A stretch of 64,000 nucleotides of DNA, from positions 244,633,926-244,697,925 of the forward strand of contig OY856188.1 in assembly GCA_963693315.1 (NCBI GenBank). Reading direction: 5' to 3'. Every line of letters begins with the position of its first letter. Positions within the stretch are counted from its first letter, which is position 1. Source of the stretch: Diogma glabrata. Its lineage: Eukaryota; Arthropoda; Insecta; Diptera; Cylindrotomidae. A model generated the notes under the pieces. The model was not told the origin of the DNA. It saw only the letters and a program-made list of their open reading frames with translations, and searched no databases. The position numbers were made by a program, and so were the translations under genes. Below, in pieces: positions 54,401 to 64,000 of this stretch.

Positions 54401-54865
54401 ATTCCTATATATATTGAATTCTTTTCAACTGTACCGAACAAATTTCAGTACAGTTCCAAAACCGATTTATTTTTTTGTTTTGAAATTTAATCCAAAAGAA
54501 TACAAAATTCGATAATTCGGTGTTGGAACTTGTTCGGTACAATCGAAAAGAATTCACTAAAATAAAAATATTTTCCAATTGGTTACCGTAAAAAAAGGTA
54601 TTTTATCATTTAAAAAATTTGATGTTAAAAATAGATGTAATTGATAGTTAAATATTTTGAGTCTTTAAGAAGTTACTTTCTGACCAAAAAAAATTTTCAA
54701 ATACAATTAAAATGTGTTTTTGAAATTTTGAAATTCTTAATTGTTTTTACACACAAACGCATTGTAAAACACATTTTACGGCTGAAAGTGAAACATTTTA
54801 TGGCTGAAAATTGAACTTAACGCCCGTAAAATAAAAGCCCGTTGTTATATGAAATATTAGTATAT

Positions 54866-55795
54866 ATTAGTATATTACCTATCTAGAGTTGTAAAAAGCA
54901 TTTTACATGCGAGGGAAAATTTTGCGCCCGAGACGCGTAGCGTCGAGTGCAGTATCTTCATGAGCATGGAAAATGCTTTACAACTCGAGATTTGTTATAT
55001 ACTTTTTCTACGACTTTGCTTTAATGCCCAAACGCATATAATTACTTGAAAAAATGAACTACTAATTATAAATTAAATGCATATAGTTAACAAATTGTGG
55101 TAGGCTTTGCATTATTCTGTGTCAAAATGAATTGAAATATTTAATTTTTAAAAATCTAATTTTTCTTTAAATAAAATTTTTTCTTTTTATTGAAAGCGGA
55201 CGGTAATATATATATATGAAAATCCATTACCGTACGCTTTTTTTTACTTACCGCACGCTTTTTGAAATAACCAATTTACATGTCATGGATAGTGTGATGT
55301 AATTTATAATTTACTGTGATAGGAGTAGAAAATTAGTATATTACATATCTAGAGTTGTAAATAGCATTTTACATGCGAGGGAAAATTTTGCGCACCAGAC
55401 GCGTAGCGTCGAGTGCAGTGTCTTCACGAGCATGGAAAATGCTTTACAACTCGAGATTTGTTATATGCTTTTCCTACGACTTTGTTTTAATGCCCAAACG
55501 CATATAATTACTTGAAAAAATGAACTACTTATTATAAATTAAATGCAAATAGTTTACAAATTGTGGTAGTGCATTATTCTGTGTCAAAATGAATTGAAAT
55601 ACTTAATTTTTAAAAATCAAATTTTTCTTTAAATAAAAATTTTTCTTTTTATTAAAAGCGTGCGGTAATATATATATGAAAATCCATTACCGCACGCTTT
55701 TTTTTACTTACCGCACGCTATTTGAAATAATCAATTTACATGTCATGGATAGTGTGATGTAATTTATAATTTACTGTGATAGGAGTAGGAAAATA
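54866..55795. repeat. 466-bp tandem duplication with hairpin cores
   Basis: Two copies (54866-55331 and 55332-about 55795) share nearly all sequence. Each begins with ATTAGTATATTAC and contains a hairpin whose arms include AGTTGTAAA, AGCATTTT and CATGC and whose centre is GACGCGTAGCGTC. Each then carries TTACCGCACGCTTTTTTTTA with an inverted partner AAAAGCGTGCGGTAATA and ends near GTGATAGGAGTAG. Confidence 0.85.
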
Positions 55796-56013
55796 ACTAT
55801 TCCATGCCAAAAATTACATTAAATTTAATCTATATTGTGTTTGACCCTGCTTTTATGGGATAGTTACAATTATAATTGTTGAAGAAGTAAAATTTAAATA
55901 ACATGTCACTTTTCCGACGACTTTTCCATTTATGTATAGGTGCTTAATATTTTTCTACATATTGACATTGTCCCGCCGAACAACTTTTGAAAACTGGAAG
56001 CCCTAATAATCGG

Positions 56014-56639
56014 GGCCATAAAAAACAGATGTTCAAGCATCTGTTCCGTTCCATCCGTTTTCTTCTTTCTTTCTACATCATCAATCTTATAATTTCTAAG
56101 TTACGAATTCTAAACTATCCGTCTATAGTATCTATATGTGGTACCCGTCATTTATTTTACTTTATTTAATTTTTTAAATAAATAAAAATTATTTAAATAA
56201 ATATTATCACAAATTTTTTTTATATCTTGAATCTTGATCCTCTCATTCTTGTAGTTTTCCAATTTATGTACTCAATGTCTACTTAATTTGAATTGCTTTG
56301 AAAATGCAATACAATATTTAAATTAGTGTTAATTTTGCTCGGGTCTGATGATACATTATTAATTTATTTCAGTGTTATTTACGTTAAATTTCATAATAAT
56401 TTTTTAATATTGCATGTCAGAATTTGAGCTTTCTATCAGGAAATTGTAAATTGCAAATAGTTGAAGGTATTTGATAATAGCTGCAAACCCAAAAACTTAT
56501 TAAAATTAAAATAGTTTTTATCAATTTTTGAGTAGTTTTTGAATAAATCATAACCATTTTAAAAATCAGAAAACTAATATTATTTGATTTTTTACACGTT
56601 TCCACCGTCACAGATACCAGATACCAATTCAGTATGTGT
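56014..56639. other. Intergenic AT-rich DNA
   Basis: No gene is supported. Confidence 0.35.
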
Positions 56640-57290
56640 TATGAACCAATAGGTGAATATAAAAACATCCGTTTATTGGGTGTCACAGTTTCAAATGACC
56701 TACTCTGGAACGATCGATGGCAAAAAGCGCGTCTAGAAAACTCGACCTCCTAAAGATGCAAAAAAATGTTCACTCCATACCAATTGTTCCATGTTTATAA
56801 GTCCTTTTCGTCCCTATATGGAGTACTGTTGTCAAGTTTGAGGTGCTGCTTCTGTTTCAATCTTGGCCCTCTTGGACTCTGTTCAAAAGCGGGCTATACG
56901 AATTGTGGGTGATCGAGATTTGACATCAAAACTTGATTCTCTACAACATCGTCGCACTGTTGCTGACCTCTTGGATTTTACAAACATCGTCATCAACAGT
57001 GAAAAATCATCATGCCTCAAACTTATTCTTACTCCCGTTTCACTCGGCAATCGACTAACGCAACCAGTAAAACGGTCGAGATCCCGCGCTGTCATACTGG
57101 CAGATCGCAGAAATACTTCTTTGTCCGAACTGCATACAAATGGATCAGTTTGCCGGAATTCATAGTCTCAGGTGGTTCCAATTCGCAGAATTTTAAAAAA
57201 GCGTTCATCAACACACGTATTTATGTGTTGTTGTGACACATATAGTAAACCCTATAACACAACACTTTTTATTTAAAAAAAAAAAAATCA
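56640..57290 (+). pseudogene. Non-LTR retrotransposon RT C-terminus with 3' tail
   Basis: The frames encode EYKNIRLLGVTVSNDLLWND, then after frameshifts LLDSVQKRAIRIVGDRDLTS, LDSLQHRRTVADLLDF and, in another frame, FVRTAYKWISLPEF and NFKKAFINTRIY, a common ORF2 C-terminus. It is followed by a hairpin (TATGTGT...ACACATA) and an A-rich tail near 57275. Several frameshifts; the element is 5'-truncated and dead. Confidence 0.75.
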
Positions 57291-60200
57291 AACATAGGAT
57301 ATACGTTTTTGTTATTTTTATAACGTAAAGTTTCATATAACTAGTTAATAGGGACGCTGTTAGCACTTGAAAGAACAAAATGGATTGAAGTTGAATAGAA
57401 TGAATTGCAAAAGTTCATCATTGAATAGTAAATTGATGCTAAAATATTTAATGCTTAAAAGATTAAAATAAAAATTAAAATTAAATGAGAACACTTTTAT
57501 GAAATTAGCGTCTACGCTAACTAAACACTACAAAATAAATTTGTTTATGTTAAACGGTTTTTCTAAATGAAGTTTACACATCAAACAAGTATTTTGTTGG
57601 AAGCTTTCTTTAGGAAATCTTCCTCGCCATTGATTGCTGAATAAGTAATTTGAGTTAGGGCCATATTGCACTATATCAAGTTATTATATAAAATTTCGAA
57701 ACCACGCCTCGTAAATTTTTTATAAAATGTTTTATTAATATGCCAGATGCGTAAATCAAAAACTATTCTGATGTATAAATTTAATTTTTAAGAAGTTTTT
57801 GTCTTAAATAAGTTTTAGTTTTTAGTTTGTTTTCAAAGTTTGATCTTAGGAATATAAGTTTGGAAAACTTCACTAAGTTTTAGCAATTGTGTGACCCCAC
57901 TTGGCACTAGTTAATCAATAATCATGTTAAAAACAAGTTTTGACATTTTTTTATTCAACAAAATGTCTGTTCGCACTCTACAGCCTTCGGTATTTAGCAT
58001 ATGGTTTATAATTACGATATAGGGAAAAACATAAAAATCCTTAAAAATCTTTTTAATGGCTGAAAAATACAAATGTTTATGTTTTAATCTGGGATGTTGT
58101 TCGCGATTTCCTCTGATCGATTTAAAATGTTTTAGTTGCAACATAATTGGCCCCATCAGGGACTGCTACATCCACCAAATGGAGTCATGCTTGTTGTTTT
58201 CGTCAAGCAAAAAAGAGCAGTTATAAATAAAAAGTAAATAAATCGAAACATCGACAAAACTTTTCCTGAAGTTGCTGATGAGAAAACCATACCTACGACC
58301 GGGTTCACTATCTTAAAATGCGATGGCAAGTTTGTTCTTCTGAAAACATGCCAGTATTTTTGCGCGCTCTTCTGAAATGTCGTCTCTTGATCTTTTACTA
58401 ATAAATTTGCCCTTTTGGTGACCAAGGTATTAATCAATTCCTCGATCTTTTTGGCTGCAATGTTAAACAGGTCATTCGTCGCGGTGTTGGCATGTAATCA
58501 TTTCTATGTTGACGGTGTAGATGAAATCGAGGCGCTTTTTTACTTTGTCCTGAATAACTTTGTTGTTGCCATAGTGCTAGTATATAACTCACCAAAGTGA
58601 GCTCTAACTTGTTTTTGCTTCTTTTAATAAACTTGTCTTTGGCAATTTGATGGTTAGTATGAACTTGATTATCTTTTCAGCTTCCTTGATTATCGTTTGA
58701 TCTCTCTTGAGTATAGGACGATATTTTGAGTGAGACGATTGACGTCATAAACAGCACAGATGTTATGCTACAAATATGAGGCTTCTGCTTTATCGGATGA
58801 TAATCTATTCGAAATTTTTAAGTCTAAGGTCTTCAATGGCGGAAATGGTTGCTTCGGTGATTATCTGAGCGTTCTGTGGATTGCAGAAAGTAGGTATTAA
58901 AAGTGAAAGGTTTGTTTTGGCTAATGTTTATACACAGAAGCTTACGATGTGATTTCGTTGATTGTTAGTACAACCATTCACTAACCGAGAGTTAAATTTT
59001 AATATCTCGAGATTTTCGTTCAACAGTTGTGACCACATTAAAAATTCCGGACAATTTTTTACGCTTGGCAATTGATGATGCAGCAGCTGAATTGAAGGCT
59101 TTCGATGTTGCCTTGAAAAATTAAAAATCGCCTAACGGAAAGAGTTTCTGGTTCAAAAGAAAAACAGAACGTCTTAGAGCTGTGTTATTCACTTAAGCCT
59201 CAGGTAAACTTTAGTTATCAGCAACAGAATTCATTGTTTGTTCACTATCTGACAAAGAAGTGTCAACAAAAATCTTGTGAACCTGTCTTATTGCAAATCA
59301 GTTTTTTTGTTACTAGCAGATGGCATATGCATATGCAACCAACTTCACGTCACGTTTAGACCACTATACGAGTTTCTTGAATAGCGACCCAAAAAAAACG
59401 GACTAATTCAAATCTATTCAGTTATCAACTACTCAATTCTATCGAAACATGACTAAACAGTTTAAAATACGAAAACGAACTGATTTATTTCTTAGATTTT
59501 AGAAATTAGAATGATTTTGCAATCGCTGCCATTTGAGAAAAAATAAATTGAGTCTTCTGTAATAAAATTGGGATTTTATTCGACTTCTTTCGAGTGAAAG
59601 AAAAGACAAAAATTAAAAAAAAAGAAATATGTGTCTCAATACATTGTACTGACTTCTTCATTGTCTGACTTCTGAGGTGTTCATGGACTTTGGGGATTTT
59701 CGTATTTATATGTTATGATGAAAATTGACTTTCTTCAGTAGATATAAAAAAGGATTTATCATTGAATAGAGGTATTTTGCACATAAAGGAGTCTGGGCTT
59801 CTCGAGCTGAACAAACGGTCAAAAACTCATTGGAGTCGAACAATGATTACGAAGGTTGTAAATCACCGAAATTACAAAATAATGATGTATTTATGGAAAT
59901 TTATTTAGTTTTGCTTAAGATTTGTTTAGTTTGGGTTTGATGTTATAAACATTTGTCGGGGTTGGAGTTTAGTATGTTCGTGAAAGGGAAATTTTAGCGA
60001 CGGTTCAGAAATAAGCAGAAATTACTTTTATTTGTTACATTGTTTTTTTTATGTTTTTTTTCATCATACCCAACTCCCCCTAATGAGCACCAACCAGCTA
60101 AAAGAGCGCTGCCGGAGTCCAGCTCCGAGTGGAGAATTCTATGTGAATTCGGAGTGCATTCTTTACTCTTATTTGAAGAACTAGGATTTAAGTTGAATTC

Positions 60201-60460
60201 TAAATTCGATTAATTTGTTTAATTCTAGAATAAGCATCTGTGCTATTAGTTTAAAAATGTTTAGTAGTAGTATTCGTTTCATTTAAAATTACAACGGAAG
60301 AGCATTTATAGGCTGGCTGACTCCACTTTTGAACTAAAATTTGAAATTGGAGTATTTTTTTTTAATCCCTGACCATTTTTAGAAGTTAAAAAATTGTTCA
60401 AAAATCATTTAACTAGAACATCCTAAATCGAGCTTTATATACTTTATTATGGTTGTTATC
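57291..60460. other. Intergenic DNA between retroelement tail and CROT copy B
   Basis: No gene is supported over about 3.2 kb. Fragments at about 58100-58600 have longer frames on both strands but nothing recognisable. A less AT-rich patch near 60065-60150 is unassigned. Confidence 0.35.
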
Positions 60461-60587
60461 GTAAATGTCATTAATTTTAATTGTTTGTCTAACTTAGTGT
60501 AGTGAATTTTATATTCAATTTTGTTTTTATTTCATTAGTTTGTTTATTTATTGTTATGTTATTGTTTAAAATTTATTTAGATCGATG

Positions 60588-62897
60588 ATGGATTTAAAAT
60601 CTATTTTTTATATACCAGAAAATTTCATTGAAACAACTTTTTCAAATGATGAATCTCTTCCAGCATTACCACTACCGAAGTTAGAAGAGACGTTAGAACG
60701 ATATTATTTAAATTTGTAACCCTTTGGTACCGAGGAAGAGTTAAAAAATTCCAAACAAATTATAGAAAATTTTAAAAATGGTATTGGTAAAAAATTACAT
60801 TTGCTGTTGGAAGATAAAGCGAACGTAGAAAAAAATTGGGTAAGATAATAACGTACGTTTGTATGTTAATGTCTAATCTATTTGTGTTCAACTACGATTA
60901 AAACGTTCAAAGTTCGGATCAAGATAAATTTGCGACAGTTTCGAGAATTGAATTTTTGTTTGTAATTTTAAGATCAAAATAAGTTGATTTTAAATTAGTA
61001 ACTTTTCTTTAATCTGTATGTTGGAATATAAACTATTTCACTTTTTCGTTACAGGTTGATAATTTATGGGAGCAGTATGCATACTTAAAGAATCGTATCC
61101 CTTTGGTGCCATGCTGTTCAATGGCGCAGCCCTTAGTGCTCGGTTCGGCAAATGTAATTGAAACCAAAGAAAATTCGATTAAAAATTTTTCAAGACAGAT
61201 TAGATATAACTGCGAACTATGGGAGTTGTTAAGGAAAGAACGGCTGAAACCAGGTAGTTCTTCGGATGGAATATTGTCTTCAAATTTATGGAGACGTTTT
61301 TTTAACACATCTCGTGTACCTGGTGCAGTTTTTGACAAAATTGTGAGTCATTTTAAAACTGGTAAGTTTCGGTGTTCACAAACTAAGTTTTATATCTATA
61401 TAAAATTCACCATTGCAATCATATCTAGATAGAGAAGGAAAATGTCCTTCGAATATGGTTATTGTTGGCAATGGAAGAATTTTTAATATTGAAGCTATTA
61501 ATCCAGATGGAACTTTACTTAGTTATCAACAAATTTACCAATTATTACATTTCATATATGCTGAAGTAGAAATTGGGCCTTTACCACCAGCAGTGCCTTT
61601 GTTAACATGTGATAAACGCACAACTTGGGCGAAAGTAATTCTACCTTATCTCTACTTCATTTATATTTTTAATTATTATTAATTTTAGAATCGAAATTAT
61701 TTACAAAACCTTTCGGATAATAATAAAAATATTATTCAAACAATCGAACAATGTCACAACTATTTTGTTTTGGATGATAACGAGCCAAATACTTATGGAG
61801 AAGCAGCACTTGAAACATTAACAAAAAATTGGCATTCTAAATGGGTTGATAAAAGCAGAATCTTTGTTATGTTTAAAAGTGGTTTACATAGTTGTCTCGG
61901 TGAACATTCATGTTATGATGGAACTCTATCAATTAGTTATGATATTTTTGTTCAATTAAGTTTTATTGAAAAACCTGAACCAAATTGGAATGAACAACCT
62001 TTGGCAACAACATCGGTTACTGAATTGAAATTTGATGTAGATGACTATGTTTTAGATGAAATTCAAAGAATGGAAAATGTGGTTGCTCAAAAGGTAATGA
62101 ATGTATTTTTGGACAGTTGTTATTCTTATAATCTTCAAAAATTTAATTTATTAGCAAAACGACGTAATAATGGAATTGAAAGAATTTCAACATTTTGGCA
62201 AAAATTATTTTAAAAATGTAAAACTTCATCCAGATGCTTTCTTACAAATGGTTATTCAGTTAACCTACTACAATTTACATAAAAAATTTGCACCTACTTA
62301 CGAAACAGCTATGATTCGTTTTTACTACAAAGGGCGTACAGAAACAGTACGATCATGTTCTCAGGCAGCTAGGGAATGGGTTCTATCTATGCATGATGCA
62401 AATAAATCAAAAGATGATAGATATGACCTACTAAAAAAATCGGTTGAAATACATAATATGTTAATGAAAAATGCTAGAACGGGTAAGGGGTTTGATCGTC
62501 ATTTATTCGCTTTATGGTGTTTGTCGTATGAAAATGGAATTGACACACATGATATTTACAACGACCCATTGTATAGTAAAAGTGGTGGTGGTGGTAATTT
62601 TATTCTATCAACTAGTTTATTAGGGTATACAGTTAATACGGGGTTTGTTGCTCCAATGGTATCTGATGGTTATGGAGTGTTTTATAGTATTACCGAAAAT
62701 GAGTAAGAATTGATTTGCTATCTTTAATCAACAACTTAAATCAGTAATTCTTATTTTTTAGAATAACCACGCTTGTTTCAACATTTAGAAATAGCACAGA
62801 AACAAGCACACATAAATTTACAAAAGAACTACATAGAGTATTGATTGAAATTCGAGATTTAATAGACTCTGTACTACATGAACAGTCCAAATTATAA
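60588..62897 (+). pseudogene. CROT: Carnitine O-octanoyltransferase, copy B, with one nonsense codon
   Basis: Six exons of exactly the same lengths as copy A: 60588-60839, 61055-61361, 61429-61634, 61689-62093, 62155-62702 and 62762-62897, all with GT-AG junctions. Five of the six are free of stops and frameshifts. Exon 1 has an in-frame TAA at 60717-60719 (codon 44), where copy A has TTA (Leu) in LNLLPFG. Catalytic EHSCYDG, KGRTET, SGGGGNFILSTS and the C-terminal SKL are all conserved. Exon sequence is still close to copy A while introns and upstream DNA differ more, which hints at past coding constraint. It could be a very young pseudogene, a null allele, a gene using readthrough or another start, or a base-call error. 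An extra ATG lies just upstream (60585). Confidence 0.85.
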
Positions 62898-64000
62898 AAC
62901 AGAAATTTCAATATTTACGTTTCTATTAATCAGTTCAGCATGGTTGTAATTAATGTATTATGTCTGAAATAAAAGGGTTAACTAACAAGTTATTAATTTT
63001 TAATAATCATAACGTTTGTCTTGTATTGTTCCGTATTATAAAAAGTAACATTGCTTTACTAATATTATAATAATATAATATATAATATTATAATATTATT
63101 ATAATATTATATATTATAGACTAATGTAATGTATATTATAAACTATGGCGTATTTTATACAAATACACTTATTGAAAATATCGTTAAAGTATTTCCTCAA
63201 TTCGATATTTCAAACAACATAGAAGTAATGTTTCAGAACAAGAACATTTCTCCTTTAACAGTCAATAGTTTTGTGGCGAACATCAAAACTAAAATCATTT
63301 CTCAAAAAAAAAATTTTTAATTTAGCAGGCGATGATTTCGTTAACATTTATTAAAAAAACAAAAACTATTTTTTTCATTCAGATTTTGTTTTTTCCAAAT
63401 AGTTTCGAGTTCTTAATTTTCGTGTTAAATTAAAAATGTAATTCTCTATGTAAATTATATTTCATCGCCTCGCCATCAATTTGATTAATACAATAAGACA
63501 AATTTCATGTAACTTGTATAATCTATTTATAAATACAATTAAACTCTAAAATGTTATTGTGTTTTGAGAGAATTTAATTTATATTTGTGCTACTTAATAA
63601 TGGTTCAAGACCATTAGTGAATGTGGAAGCTAGTGTACCTGAAGAAGTTTGGAAATAAATTTAATTCATGATATGGTTGTTACAACAACATTTTATCCGC
63701 TGCCTTTTGTGTTTATTTTACGTGAGCATTATAATTGTTAAATCATAATGAAGATTCAGCTTAATCAACGCATTCAAAGTAACTCATAAAATTGGATACA
63801 ACATCTCGTATCATCATACTCATCTCCTGAATAATTCAACGCCACTAGCAGCCAGCCTCTATATTAAAATCTACCTCCACTCAATGCAGTATCATCTAAA
63901 GTTTGTCCAACGAGTTTGATTAACTGGTGTTGGAAATGGGGTTGTAAAAATCAAGATCATCTAAATGGAACTAAAATTTAAAGGTATTAAACAGAAACTG
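62898..64000. other. CROT-B 3' flank with an AT palindromic run
   Basis: No gene is supported. About 63058-63120 is a run of ATTATAATATT/AATATTATAAT words that are self-complementary. The rest is AT-rich. Confidence 0.4.

Larger units (their letters stand above)
53040..56005 (+). mobile_element. hAT-type DNA transposon remnant with perfect 8-bp duplication
   Basis: The ends are TAGGGCTTCCAGT and the inverted match, followed inside on each end by GGCGGGAC/GTCCCGCC words. The flanks are identical 8-mers ATAATCGG (53032-53039 and 56006-56013), the diagnostic duplication length for hAT. The interior holds a decayed transposase on the plus strand and a 466-bp tandem duplication. About 2.97 kb. 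Confidence 0.85.

Noticed and set aside
58156..58600. Frames of 93 codons (-) and 61 codons (+)
   Set aside because: No recognisable domain; perhaps old retroelement DNA but not supportable.

Overview
The window is eukaryotic and most likely from an insect. It is AT-rich, the genes have short GT-AG introns, prokaryotic features are absent, and the mobile DNA is of arthropod type: Ty3/gypsy, Penelope-like, Jockey/I/R1-type non-LTR, hAT and Merlin elements and many foldback or MITE-like repeats. I cannot name the species. No rRNA gene, tRNA gene or CRISPR array was seen.

Host genes are few. (1) The 3' exons of an SR-rich, presumably nuclear protein lie at 2925-4133 (+). (2) NUS1, the non-catalytic subunit of dehydrodolichyl diphosphate synthase, is on the minus strand as two exons (18105-17796 and 11263-10848) split by a 6.5 kb intron full of dead retroelements. 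(3) NIP7, a 60S ribosome biogenesis factor, is at 18465-19071 (+) and faces away from NUS1 across a 359-bp shared promoter region. (4) Two six-exon paralogues of peroxisomal carnitine O-octanoyltransferase (CROT) lie 17 kb apart. Copy A (41022-43292) is intact, 617 codons, and ends in the peroxisomal signal SKL. Copy B (60588-62897) has the same exon lengths, also ends in SKL, but carries one in-frame TAA at codon 44.

The most striking structure is a nested transposon complex at about 19102-34964, starting 31 bp after the NIP7 stop. Two Penelope-like element (PLE) copies lie head-to-head as a long inverted repeat. The left PLE holds a Ty3/gypsy element (outer, 19363-31514, 4-bp duplication ATAT). 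That element's left LTR holds a second gypsy element (inner, 19613-25419, duplication ACGT) with an uninterrupted 1461-aa gag-pol and LTRs that look identical. The left PLE also holds a 1.6 kb hAT-type non-autonomous element (31877-33507). Each PLE 3' region carries a candidate hammerhead ribozyme.

Other regions: 5.8-9.3 kb is packed with palindromes, including three tandem units that each contain the 3' end of tRNA-Lys (equivalent to an LTR-element primer site). 35.6-37.8 kb is a dead non-LTR element on the minus strand. 38.4-39.4 kb is an intron-containing Merlin transposase gene with one frameshift. 46.2-52 kb is repetitive. 53.0-56.0 kb is a hAT element with a perfect 8-bp target duplication. 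Much of the remainder is AT-rich DNA in which no gene could be supported.
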